From DATBVX01 sp963695985 (GTDB taxonomy: Bacteria > Pseudomonadota > Gammaproteobacteria > Steroidobacterales > Steroidobacteraceae), in contig CAVOIC010000011.1 of the NCBI GenBank assembly GCA_963695985.1, positions 248,001 through 312,000 on the forward strand: a stretch of DNA of 64,000 nucleotides, given 5' to 3'. Below are positions 33,892 through 42,214 of this stretch, in pieces; positions within the stretch are counted from its first letter, which is position 1; each line of letters begins with the position of its first letter. The notes beneath the pieces were generated by a model, which made no database searches, was not told where the DNA came from, and worked only from the letters and a program-made list of their open reading frames with translations. A program made the translations under genes and the position numbers.

Positions 33892-36039
33892 TCAGCGGAC
33901 CACCGGGCCGCCCGATTCCTGGATCGCCTGGAGCTGGCTGACGAGGCGATTCCAGTTGACCCGGTGGGCATTGCCGATGATGTCGATGCGCGGAATCCCG
34001 CTGCCCTTGACGATGTAGTAGGCATCGCCCTGCTGCGGCTCAATGCCGTCCATGAAGCAGGTTTCGTTGTCCAGGCGGCAGCTCAGGCCGAGGCGTGCAT
34101 AACGGAAGTTCTCGAAGAATCGCAGAAAGCCCTTCTGCAGCACTGCAGTCACGCCGCCGCCGCTGCCACCGATGTTGGCGAGATTCTTGACCGCACGCTG
34201 GCTGATGAGATGGCGCGAGCGGTCCCCCGGCGTTGTGTAGAGCCGCGCGTCGAACTTGATCGGTGACCAGCGGAACAGCTCCAGGCCGCGAATGTCGGCA
34301 TCGAGGTGCCCGGTGATCTCTCCGAACTCGAAAGTGCCGGTGACTGCCTGCAGATCGAGCGCGCGTGCCGTGATATTGGCATTGAGCAGCGGGTAGGTGC
34401 CGAGCGGATTCTTGAGCTTGAGCCCGTTGACCCGGATCTGTCCGCCGAAGGCCGACATCTCGAGATCGCCTCCTAGGGAGAGCATGTCTTCAACGAGATT
34501 CACCTCCGGAATGCGCCCTTCGAGCTTGCCGCTGAACTCCGGCCAGCCGAACGCGCGGCACAGCAACGGCATGCTGATGGGCTGCAGCTCCGCGGCAAAT
34601 CGCAGCGACATCTGCGGCGAGCCGAACTCGCGCACGCTGAGCGTCGAGATGTGGAGCCCGCCGTCGAACACCGGCAGCCGAGTCGGCTGCAGCAGGCGAA
34701 AGTCGGCACCGGCGGCCGCGAAATCGATCTGCGCCGGCCCGCCCGTGATCCCATAGATCGCCGCGCTCTGCCACTCGAGGTGCGAGTGAGGCTCTGCCGA
34801 CGCGGGTTCGCTGCGCACGACGACGGCGCGGCGCGCGGATGATAGCCACACCATGCGGCCGTTGAGCGACTTGAGCGCGAGCCGACCTTCCTTGTCGTCG
34901 AGGCTCAGCTCCTCGAGCCGCAGGTCGAACGCGGCGGGAGCCCCGGCGTCGAGCTCGACGGATCCGGAGAGCCGGCCCGACGTGGTGAAGTCCTTGAAGG
35001 TCGTGGTGACGAGAAAAGGCTGGATGAATGTGGCGAATGCGCCTGGGAACTGCAACGTGCGCAGCTCGAGGCGCAGGTCACGAAGCATGCTCGCACCCTT
35101 AAAATCGAGATCGCCGGCGATCGAGCCGCTGACGGTGCCCTGTTGCACGACATCGAGCGGTGCGAGGTGCAGCAGGCCTGCCGCCGTGACCCAGCGGCCG
35201 TTGAGCGTCGCGGCTACGGGGTTCTGGCCGAAGTCCATGAACACCGGGTCGCTGTACGCCTGGCCGGAGCTCGACTGGATCTTTGCCTGTACGTCCCAGT
35301 CGGTGCCAACCGGCTTGAGTGTCGCCTCGAGCCCGAACTCGAGCTTTTCGGTTGCGAGCGTACCCGCCTGGTTGCTCGCGGTGACTTCGGCAAACTTGCC
35401 GCTGACCTCGATGGCGGCGAGGCTGTCCGCTCCGGTGAGTCGCAGCGTCATCGTCGTGTGGCCGTCGACCGACAGATCCCCGGGCAGCTCGAACCAGGGC
35501 GCGGCAATCTTGCGCAGCTCCGCCAGCCGCGCCGCCTGGTTGTGAATTTCAATTTCCCAGCCCGATTCGAGCCAGCGGCCGTTGATGCTCGCCGGGCCGC
35601 CGGCAACTCTGATCCCGCGCGTCGCAAAGGTGAGCGTGCCGCGGGCACTGTCATAGGCAGCATCGGCGGTGAACTGCTGGCGACCGAGGCGGCCGAACTG
35701 TCCAGTGACGCTGGCACCCATGCAGCTGAACCGGGGTTCCCTGACGACTGGGTCGCGGCACGCGATGGCTACGTCGGTAAGAGTGCCCAGCTCGGGCAAC
35801 ACTATCAGGCGTTGCACGCGCAGGCGGATGAGTGTCCGATCCCCGGCACCGAGTTCGAACACAATCGTCACCCCCTGTGCATTCCAGCCGTCGCCCTGCG
35901 CATCGCCGATGTCGAGCGTGAGCGCGCCGATCGCAGAGCTGCGCGGTGGTGACGCCAGCAGGCACAATATGGCGACCAGGCAAGTCGCCAGGACGCGCAC
36001 GCGAGTGACGCTGGATGGGAGGGTCCGTTCGCCGGGCAT
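33892..36039 (-). CDS. ydbH: YdbH-like intermembrane bridge protein
   Basis: 715 residues: an N-terminal signal-anchor (VLATCLVAILCLLASPP), a long beta-helical middle of AsmA-like repeats, and the conserved C-terminal region with FENFRYARLGLSCRLDNETC and GSGIPRIDIIGNAHRVNWN, typical of YdbH. In E. coli YdbH is one of three partly redundant AsmA-like proteins (with TamB and YhdP) that move phospholipids to the outer membrane. It lies 114 bases upstream of ydbL on the same strand. It is divergent from the DUF6279 gene, whose 5' end it nearly touches. Confidence 0.87.
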   Translation of the reverse strand: MPGERTLPSSVTRVRVLATCLVAILCLLASPPRSSAIGALTLDIGDAQGDGWNAQGVTIVFELGAGDRTLIRLRVQRLIVLPELGTLTDVAIACRDPVVREPRFSCMGASVTGQFGRLGRQQFTADAAYDSARGTLTFATRGIRVAGGPASINGRWLESGWEIEIHNQAARLAELRKIAAPWFELPGDLSVDGHTTMTLRLTGADSLAAIEVSGKFAEVTASNQAGTLATEKLEFGLEATLKPVGTDWDVQAKIQSSSGQAYSDPVFMDFGQNPVAATLNGRWVTAAGLLHLAPLDVVQQGTVSGSIAGDLDFKGASMLRDLRLELRTLQFPGAFATFIQPFLVTTTFKDFTTSGRLSGSVELDAGAPAAFDLRLEELSLDDKEGRLALKSLNGRMVWLSSARRAVVVRSEPASAEPHSHLEWQSAAIYGITGGPAQIDFAAAGADFRLLQPTRLPVFDGGLHISTLSVREFGSPQMSLRFAAELQPISMPLLCRAFGWPEFSGKLEGRIPEVNLVEDMLSLGGDLEMSAFGGQIRVNGLKLKNPLGTYPLLNANITARALDLQAVTGTFEFGEITGHLDADIRGLELFRWSPIKFDARLYTTPGDRSRHLISQRAVKNLANIGGSGGGVTAVLQKGFLRFFENFRYARLGLSCRLDNETCFMDGIEPQQGDAYYIVKGSGIPRIDIIGNAHRVNWNRLVSQLQAIQESGGPVVR

Positions 36040-36055
36040 GCAGGAGCGATTAACG

Positions 36056-36931
36056 ATGAGTCTGCATCAGGGTGTCAACCGGCGCCGCTTCGGCCTGCGT
36101 GCCGGAGTGCTGACACTCCTGTGGCTCACGCTGATGTGCGGTTGCACCGCGCAGTTCCTCTACAACCGCCTCAACTTTCTCATTCCCTGGTATCTCGGCG
36201 GGCAGGTGAGCCTGGACGACGCGCAGGAAGCGGAGCTCAAGGGCGCGATCTCCTCTCTCACCGCCTGGCACCGCAGCTCCCAGCTCAGCCGTTACAGCGC
36301 CTTCATGCGCTCGATGGCCGACGAAGTCGGCCAGCCGGTGACACGCGAGCGTATCGAGCAGGCAGCGCGAAACATGGAGGGCTTCTGGGTCGATATCATC
36401 CGCGAGCTCACACCCGGCGCCGCGCACTGGCTGCAATCGCTGTCACCCGCGCAAGTGGAGGAGCTGTTGCAGAGCTTCGCTGACGATGACGAGGAGACGC
36501 GCGACGAGGAATGCACGGTTTCCTCTGAAAAGCAGGTCGAACGACGCATCCGCGGCATGACACGGGCCGTGAAATACTGGTCCGGTTCACTCGATGATTC
36601 GCAGCGCGCGCTCATCGCTGCCGCAGCGCGGGATCTGCGACCGACCGGCTGCGACTGGCTGGAGAGTCGCGCGCTCTGGCGCGATCAGCTGAAAGAAGCG
36701 CTGAGCTCCACAGCCGATGCGCCGGCGCGGGATGCGAGGGTGCGCGCGCTACTGCTGGATCCAAGGCCCGTGTGGACCGAGGCGTACCGCTCCGGCTTCG
36801 AGGCGAATCGCAGCCGCATCATCGACATGATGGCGGCACTCGATGCTAGCTGGAGCGCCGAGCAGCGGCACGCGATCCAGAACAGACTCAGGAAGCTGGC
36901 GACCGAGATCGACGAACTGGTCGCTTCCTAG
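36056..36931 (+). CDS. DUF6279 family lipoprotein
   Basis: 291 residues. The signal peptide ends in a lipobox (LTLMCGC), then FLYNRLNFLIPWYLGGQVSL, the DUF6279 signature. The rest is helical and acidic, with paired Arg/Glu helices (RERIEQAARNMEGFWVDII). The function is unknown. ATG 36056 is preceded by GGAG; an in-frame ATG six codons earlier overlaps the ydbH start and is less likely. Confidence 0.85.
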   Translation: MSLHQGVNRRRFGLRAGVLTLLWLTLMCGCTAQFLYNRLNFLIPWYLGGQVSLDDAQEAELKGAISSLTAWHRSSQLSRYSAFMRSMADEVGQPVTRERIEQAARNMEGFWVDIIRELTPGAAHWLQSLSPAQVEELLQSFADDDEETRDEECTVSSEKQVERRIRGMTRAVKYWSGSLDDSQRALIAAAARDLRPTGCDWLESRALWRDQLKEALSSTADAPARDARVRALLLDPRPVWTEAYRSGFEANRSRIIDMMAALDASWSAEQRHAIQNRLRKLATEIDELVAS

Positions 36932-36937
36932 TGGGAC

Positions 36938-36974
36938 AAAAAAATGCGGCGCGGATCTTCAATCTCCGCGCCGC
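36938..36974 (-). terminator. Rho-independent terminator of the repeat-protein gene
   Basis: On the minus strand the stem GCGGCGCGGA / TCCGCGCCGC (10 bp, 9-base loop) is followed by A then seven T. It lies 45 bases after the stop of the minus-strand repeat protein and just past the stop of the convergent DUF6279 gene, where on the plus strand it lacks a T run. Confidence 0.85.
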
Positions 36975-37018
36975 GGTCATCGAGGTGGCGTGGGGGTTCG
37001 CCACATTCCTCGAAAGCT

Positions 37019-37669
37019 TCAGTCGCTGCCCGTGTTCGTGCCGCCGTTGACGACCACGTCCTTGCTGCAGTTACCGGCCGCCTTGTCGCAGGCTACGGTT
37101 ACCTGGCGCGTGCCGCTCTGCCCGGTCGCGCCGGTGACGGTCGTGTTGCGCGTGTAGCCCGTTTCGGTCCGGGATGTCACGCTGTCCACCGCCGAGGTCT
37201 TGCCGTTAACGCCGGTGTACGTCACGTCGCGCGTACGGGTGCCATTGTCCTTGTCGTTCATGACGACCGCGTTACGCGTGGCAGTCTCGCCCTTGGCATT
37301 GGTGTACGTCGAGTCGCGCGTGTAACCGTTGTCGGTTTTCTGTGCGACATCGTGCACCGATCTCTGCTTGCCCTCCGGACCCGTGTAGGACACATCGCGG
37401 GTTCTCGACCCGGCCGCCTTGTCGTTTACTACCGTGGCATCGCGGGTCGCGGTCTTGCCGTTCTGCCCATTCCAGGTGGTGTGGGTCTCGTGCCCGTTTT
37501 CGGTGCGCTGACGCTCGCTATGGCTGCTCCAGCTGCCCTGCGGGACATGTGCGCGGTGAGGGCGTTCGCCCGACGCGCGGGCCTGCGCCGTTGCATTGCC
37601 CAGGGCCAGCAGCAGGCCGAGTGCACTAGCAGCCGAGAGCAGGGCAGGCTTCATCGAACGAGTAAACAT
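37019..37669 (-). CDS. Exported low-complexity repeat protein
   Basis: 216 residues with a signal peptide (cleavage near ATAQA). The mature part has about two and a half imperfect tandem repeats of some 56 residues built on the pattern NGYTRxxTYT-x-GKTATRxAVVxNDK-x-TRTRDVTYTG. Composition is dominated by Thr, Asn, Gly, Asp, Lys and Arg. Two Cys near the end (CDKAAGNCSKDV) may form a disulfide. It looks like a secreted or surface beta-solenoid or adhesin-like structural protein; no family is recognised. AGGAG lies seven bases before ATG 37669. A strong terminator follows. Confidence 0.7.
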   Translation of the reverse strand: MFTRSMKPALLSAASALGLLLALGNATAQARASGERPHRAHVPQGSWSSHSERQRTENGHETHTTWNGQNGKTATRDATVVNDKAAGSRTRDVSYTGPEGKQRSVHDVAQKTDNGYTRDSTYTNAKGETATRNAVVMNDKDNGTRTRDVTYTGVNGKTSAVDSVTSRTETGYTRNTTVTGATGQSGTRQVTVACDKAAGNCSKDVVVNGGTNTGSD

Positions 37670-37844
37670 ATTGAGGCTCCTCTCTATATATACGGGGGTG
37701 TGCCGAAGCTGAATCCGTTACTCCAGGCTGCCAACGTGGCAGCCGCGCAATCGTTTACGCCCGTGGGTGGCGTAGTCGCGTGAACGGAGTCACAAGCGGC
37801 AAATCGCGTTAAGATCGCGGCGCGTAACCGTGAGGACTGGCCCA

Positions 37845-39218
37845 ATGTCGGCCAAGCGCGCCCTGATCGTCGATGACTCCAAGTCGGCTCGCATAGTGCT
37901 GAGCCGGATGCTGCAGAAATACAGCATCGAGGTGGATACCGCGGAAACCGCCCAGAGCGCGATCGAGTACCTCGTGCACCATCGTCCCGACGTGATCTTC
38001 ATGGACCATCTCATGCCCGGCATGGATGGGTTCCAGGCGGTGCAGGCGATCAAGAACAATCCGCGCACCGCGACCATACCGATCATGATGTACACCTCGC
38101 AGGAGGGAGAGCTGTACGTCGGGCAGGCGCGCGCGCTGGGCGCGGTGGGCGTGCTGCCCAAACTGGTGAAGCCGGTTGACGTTTCCAAGGTTCTCTACCA
38201 GCTGCATTTGCTGCCGGAGCGACGCGACTCGACGCCGCCGGCCTTCGTCGCGGTGAACCTGCCGCCCGCTGCGCGCAAGGACACGCCCGAGGGTCAGGCC
38301 CAGGACCTCCTGCCCGCCGACTGGAACCAGCAGCTGGAGGCCGCGCTGCGCAATCACGATGCAGAGTTGCGCCGCTTCGTGATGGCCACACTCGACGCCC
38401 AGGCCGACCGGATCGCAGGCGACGTTCGAACGACCCTGAGGGAGACGCCCGCGCTGCAGGCGCTTCCACCCCTGTCGAAACTCCAGCAGTACTGGTGGAT
38501 TGCCGGCGCGCTGGCGGCGTTGCTCGTGAGCGCCGTGCTCGCGGGCGTTTACGTGAAGGCGCGCGAATCAAATCGCCTGCTCGTGGCCGAGAGTGCACGA
38601 CTGCAGCAGGCGAACTCGCAGCTCACGCTGGCCTTGCAGCGCCTTACCCAAGGCCAGACCACCCAGAAGAACACGCGCTCCGATGAGGCGGCGTTGGGGC
38701 CGTCATCCGCTGGCGCGCTCCCCGGCGTCCACGCCGCCGTGTCCGAAGGTGTGCGAACCGAGCCGGTGCCTTACGGCGAACCGCCGCTGGCACTCGGACG
38801 AGTGGACGCGCTGCGCGAATATCTCGCGCACCTGCAGCAGCAGTCGTTCAGCGGCATCGTACGCATCAGCGTCTATCGCGGGCGCTATTGCCTGGCAGGA
38901 AATGCCACTGAAGGCTACGCGCTGGCGCCACCCGAACTGCCGCTGGCGAAGTGCGACCAGATGGGCAATCCCTTCGACGAAGCCCTGAGCCCGGCTCAGC
39001 GCCAGTCACTCGCGTTTGCCAATCTGGCTTCAAGCGCGCACCTGCGCACCGGGGGCGCGATCAACGTGGTGGTGCTGGATGATCCCGCCGACAACCGCAT
39101 AGCCGTACCCTATCCCGCGGCCACTGCAGGCGTGACTGCTGGTCAGTGGAACGAGGTCGCGGCACGCAACAACCGGGTCGAACTTACCGCCGCGCCAGCT
39201 GCGGCAGCGGTGCCATGA
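37845..39218 (+). CDS. Membrane-tethered receiver-domain protein (REC-TM-coiled coil-periplasmic domain)
   Basis: 457 residues. Residues 4-122 are a full response-regulator receiver domain: acidic pair D10/D11, phospho-acceptor D54 in FMDHLMPGMDG, switch Thr84 in MYTSQ, and Lys in LPKLVKP. No DNA-binding or enzymatic output follows. Instead there is a linker, one membrane helix (about 216-236, WWIAGALAALLVSAVLAG), a coiled coil (about 238-270) and a C-terminal domain with two Cys (YCLAGNA, AKCDQMG) that should lie in the periplasm. This would carry a phosphorylation signal outward. Start 37845 follows GAGG. Coupled by ATGA to the YheT gene. Confidence 0.8.
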   Translation: MSAKRALIVDDSKSARIVLSRMLQKYSIEVDTAETAQSAIEYLVHHRPDVIFMDHLMPGMDGFQAVQAIKNNPRTATIPIMMYTSQEGELYVGQARALGAVGVLPKLVKPVDVSKVLYQLHLLPERRDSTPPAFVAVNLPPAARKDTPEGQAQDLLPADWNQQLEAALRNHDAELRRFVMATLDAQADRIAGDVRTTLRETPALQALPPLSKLQQYWWIAGALAALLVSAVLAGVYVKARESNRLLVAESARLQQANSQLTLALQRLTQGQTTQKNTRSDEAALGPSSAGALPGVHAAVSEGVRTEPVPYGEPPLALGRVDALREYLAHLQQQSFSGIVRISVYRGRYCLAGNATEGYALAPPELPLAKCDQMGNPFDEALSPAQRQSLAFANLASSAHLRTGGAINVVVLDDPADNRIAVPYPAATAGVTAGQWNEVAARNNRVELTAAPAAAAVP

Positions 39219-40195
39219 CGGAGTTCACGCCGCCCTTCTGGCTGCGCAGCGCCCACCTCCAGTCGATCCTCCCGAGCCTGCCGTTACGCCGTCCGGCGGT
39301 GGCGCGCCGTGCGATACCGTTGCTTCAGAGCAGCATGGAGCAGGTCATTGATTGTGGTGACGGCGTGCGCCTGCTCGGCCTGTACTCGACGCAGGAGAGC
39401 AGCGGCCGCGCTCCCGCCGAGCAGCTCGTGGTCCTGCATCATGGTTGGGAAGGCAGCGCGGACTCGCTCTACGTGCTGTCGCTGGGCCAATTCCTGTTCG
39501 AGCGCGGCTTCGACGTCCTGCGGCTCAACCTGCGCGATCACGGGCCGACGCATCATCTGAATCGCGAGCTGTTTCACTCCTGCCGCATCCGCGAGGTGGT
39601 CGGAGCCGTCCGTAGCCTACAGGCCCAGCATCCCTCGCAGGGACTGAACCTGGTCGGATTCTCGCTCGGCGGGAACTTCGCGCTGCGTGTCGGCGCGCGG
39701 GCGCGCGAGGCTGGGATCCGGCTGCGACGCATCGTCGCGATCTCCCCGGTGCTCGATCCCGAGGTCACGCTCGAGGCGCTGGAGCGAGGCGCGGCGATCT
39801 ATCGCCAGTACTTCATCTGGAAATGGACCCGCTCGCTGCTCAAGAAGCAGCTCGCCTGGCCTGGGGTTTACGACTTCGAAGAGCTGATGCGCGATCGTAC
39901 GCTGACCGCCATGACCGACTATCTGGTCCGGCACCACAGCGAGTTCCCCGACCTGCGCACGTATTTGCGCGGCTATGCGCTCGTGCATGGTGCGCTGGAG
40001 CCGCTGGAGGTGCCGGCCCGGATCATTGCGGCCGACGATGATCCGATGATTCCGTCGCGCGATCTAGGGCGCCTGCCGCGACGGGCGAATCTGCGAATCA
40101 CCACGACGCGCTTCGGTGGTCATTGTGGCTTCATGCCCGGTCTGCGCGGTGAGAGCTGGGTGGCGCGCGAGGTCCTGAGCGAGCTGCGCCAATAA
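39215..40195 (+). CDS. yheT: YheT-family alpha/beta hydrolase
   Basis: 326 residues. The N-terminal PPFWLRSAHLQSILPSL is the YheT signature. Catalytic residues: Ser in GFSLGGNFALRVG, Asp in AADDDPMIP and His in FGGHCGFMPG. The family includes EstB-type esterases with unclear natural substrates. Its ATG overlaps the stop of the receiver-domain gene, so the two are translated together; the meaning of this pairing is unknown. Confidence 0.88.
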   Translation: MTEFTPPFWLRSAHLQSILPSLPLRRPAVARRAIPLLQSSMEQVIDCGDGVRLLGLYSTQESSGRAPAEQLVVLHHGWEGSADSLYVLSLGQFLFERGFDVLRLNLRDHGPTHHLNRELFHSCRIREVVGAVRSLQAQHPSQGLNLVGFSLGGNFALRVGARAREAGIRLRRIVAISPVLDPEVTLEALERGAAIYRQYFIWKWTRSLLKKQLAWPGVYDFEELMRDRTLTAMTDYLVRHHSEFPDLRTYLRGYALVHGALEPLEVPARIIAADDDPMIPSRDLGRLPRRANLRITTTRFGGHCGFMPGLRGESWVAREVLSELRQ

Positions 40196-40212
40196 GCCGG
40201 CAAAGAGCGCTC

Positions 40213-41658
40213 TCAAGCGACGGCCGCGTTGCCGGACACCGCGCGTTTCATCTCTTTGAGCCAGGCGAAGAAGCGCTCGAGCAATGCGGAATCGGCCACC
40301 GGCGCGAACAGGCGCACGTTGGCAGCGAGCCGCCACTCGGCGGGCTGATCGGCAACCAGATATCCCAGTCCACGCGCAGTCGCTTCCAACTCCTCGTAAC
40401 GGTGCACCGGCAAGGACAGCAGGCTGGCGAGACGCTGACACAGCCAGTCGCTCGCGGCGAGACCGCCAGTCACCACGACGCGCTCGAGCTTCGTGCCCGC
40501 GTGCTGCATCTCGTCGAGATTGACGCGGACCAGGAACAGGATGCTCTCGAGGAGTGCCACGAGGCGCTCCTGTGCGGAGCCGTTGCCGACGAAGCGCGGT
40601 TTGAAATCCGGCACCCAGAACGGTGAGCCGAGGCCCGAGACTCCATTGAGGAACAGCGGTGGTCGCAGCTCACCATCAGCGTCCGGCATCAGGGTGGCGA
40701 GCATGCGCTGCGCGTCGAGGCCTTCCGTCCCGCTGAACCACTCCAGCGCGCTCCCCGCGCCGTTGATCGTCCCTTCGAGCACGTACACGACGCGCCGCTC
40801 ATCCGACCAGATGACGCTCGTGAGCAACGGCGCCGCGACGATGGGCTGACTCAGCGGACACTGGATGAAGGCGCCGGTGCCGAGGTTGATATACGCGCAA
40901 TCGAGCCGCGCCGGCCCGAACGCGAACGGCACCGTCGATTGGTCGCCGGTGCAGATCCGCAGCGGCACACTCTGCTTGCTGACAGTGAGGTGGCCGAATT
41001 CGTAACGCGTGCCGACCGGCTCCGGCAGGCACGCGGCCGGGATACCGAACAGCTCCAGCAATTCCGGCGACCAGTGACGGCTGGCCGGGTGGTAGAGCTG
41101 GGTGCGCGAGGCGTTGGCAGGATCCACGAGAAACGGGTGTTCGTCGAGCATGCGAAATAGGAGAAAGCTCGACAACGGCCCGAACGCGAGGCGCCCGCTG
41201 CGCGCGGCGTCTGCGACCGCCGGCAGATTGTCCAGACACCAGCGCAGCTTGCTGGCCCCGTAGTGTGGCGAGAGCACGAGACCTGTGCGCGCGTGAATCT
41301 CCGCTGCGCGCGCGTTCAGGCCCACCACAAAGGCGGCGTTGCGCCGGTCCTGCCACGAAATCACGGGTGACAATGCCGCGCCGCTGACCCGGTCCCAGCA
41401 CACGATGCTGGAGCGCTGCGTCGCCAGGCCTGCGGCGACAACTTCGTGCGCGTCGGACAAGTGGTGGCTGGCATCTTCGATCGCGCTACGGAGCGACTCG
41501 CAGATCTGCTCCGGATCGTGCTCGACGCGGTCAGGCGTGGGACGGACGGTGGCGACCGGAGCGTAGGACTGGGCCACTGCATTGCCGTACGCGTCGAAAA
41601 GGATCGCGCGGCTCGCATGGCCGCCCTGATCCAGCGCCAGGTACAGACGCTCCTTCAC
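40213..41658 (-). CDS. FGGY-family carbohydrate kinase (glycerol kinase-like)
   Basis: 481 residues with two FGGY domains. Matches to glycerol kinase include LALDQGGHASRAILFDAYG at the start, SWQDRRNAAFV, ICTGDQSTVPFAF and INLGTGAFI. The first phosphate-binding motif, usually DQGTTSSR in GlpK, reads DQGGHASR, so this is a divergent kinase and the substrate may not be glycerol. GlpD and a glycerophosphodiesterase are encoded about 9 kb away, which keeps glycerol possible. It is convergent with yheT, 17 bases apart. Confidence 0.8.
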   Translation of the reverse strand: MKERLYLALDQGGHASRAILFDAYGNAVAQSYAPVATVRPTPDRVEHDPEQICESLRSAIEDASHHLSDAHEVVAAGLATQRSSIVCWDRVSGAALSPVISWQDRRNAAFVVGLNARAAEIHARTGLVLSPHYGASKLRWCLDNLPAVADAARSGRLAFGPLSSFLLFRMLDEHPFLVDPANASRTQLYHPASRHWSPELLELFGIPAACLPEPVGTRYEFGHLTVSKQSVPLRICTGDQSTVPFAFGPARLDCAYINLGTGAFIQCPLSQPIVAAPLLTSVIWSDERRVVYVLEGTINGAGSALEWFSGTEGLDAQRMLATLMPDADGELRPPLFLNGVSGLGSPFWVPDFKPRFVGNGSAQERLVALLESILFLVRVNLDEMQHAGTKLERVVVTGGLAASDWLCQRLASLLSLPVHRYEELEATARGLGYLVADQPAEWRLAANVRLFAPVADSALLERFFAWLKEMKRAVSGNAAVA

Positions 41659-41865
41659 AACCTCAGTTTAGCTCCTGCGACTGGATGTCGGCGGCGGGCG
41701 ACGCAATTACCAGGAACATTGGCCGCCGCGGGCGTTCCTACCCGGAGCGCGCATCAGATGCAGCGACGCCGTGCGGCACCTTTCCGTCATGAACCCCTGA
41801 TTCGTGCGCTGGCGGCAGTCGCTGTGGCTGTCGCCTGTTGTATTTCTTTCCACCGGAGGATCGTC

Positions 41866-42159
41866 ATGAAAGAATTTCCAGTGTTTGCATCCGCACTCTT
41901 GTTGTCTGTAGCCGCGCTGGCCCAAACGCCGGCATCCCCTCAAGCGCCGGCACCGCAGACATCAGGTGCATCGATCTTCGACAGCTTCGACTCGGATCAT
42001 GATGGGCGCATCACCGCAACGGAGGCGCAGGTCAGTTCGACCATTACCGAGAACTTCAAAGGCGCAGACGCGGACGGCGATGGCACCCTCAGCCAGGCGG
42101 AGTTTGACGCCGCGTTCAAGCCGGCAAATTCCAGCGAACAATCTCCGCCCAAGCAATAG
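41866..42159 (+). CDS. Exported EF-hand calcium-binding protein
   Basis: 97 residues: signal peptide (cleavage near AALAQ), a Pro/Ala-rich spacer, then two EF-hand loops, DSDHDGRITATE and DADGDGTLSQAE, each with the acidic 1-3-5-12 pattern for calcium. The protein should be periplasmic. ATG 41866 has GGAGGA six bases upstream. The 207 bases between it and the divergent kinase gene hold no other gene. A perfect hairpin follows the stop. Confidence 0.88.
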   Translation: MKEFPVFASALLLSVAALAQTPASPQAPAPQTSGASIFDSFDSDHDGRITATEAQVSSTITENFKGADADGDGTLSQAEFDAAFKPANSSEQSPPKQ

Positions 42160-42172
42160 CGGGTCATGGATG

Positions 42173-42201
42173 CGGATGAGGTGGCGTGGCCACCTCATCC
42201 G
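42173..42201. terminator. Bidirectional hairpin between the EF-hand and efflux genes
   Basis: CGGATGAGGTGGC and GCCACCTCATCCG form a perfect 13-bp stem with a 3-base loop. It lies between the stops of two convergent genes, so it can end transcription from both sides. No T run is present on either side, so efficiency as an intrinsic terminator is uncertain. Confidence 0.6.
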
Positions 42202-42214
42202 TAGTCTGCCGCCG

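Noticed and set aside
41446..41865. In-frame extension upstream of the EF-hand protein
   Set aside because: It runs antisense to the kinase gene and has no conserved sequence; the ATG at 41866 has a strong ribosome-binding site and is followed by a signal peptide.
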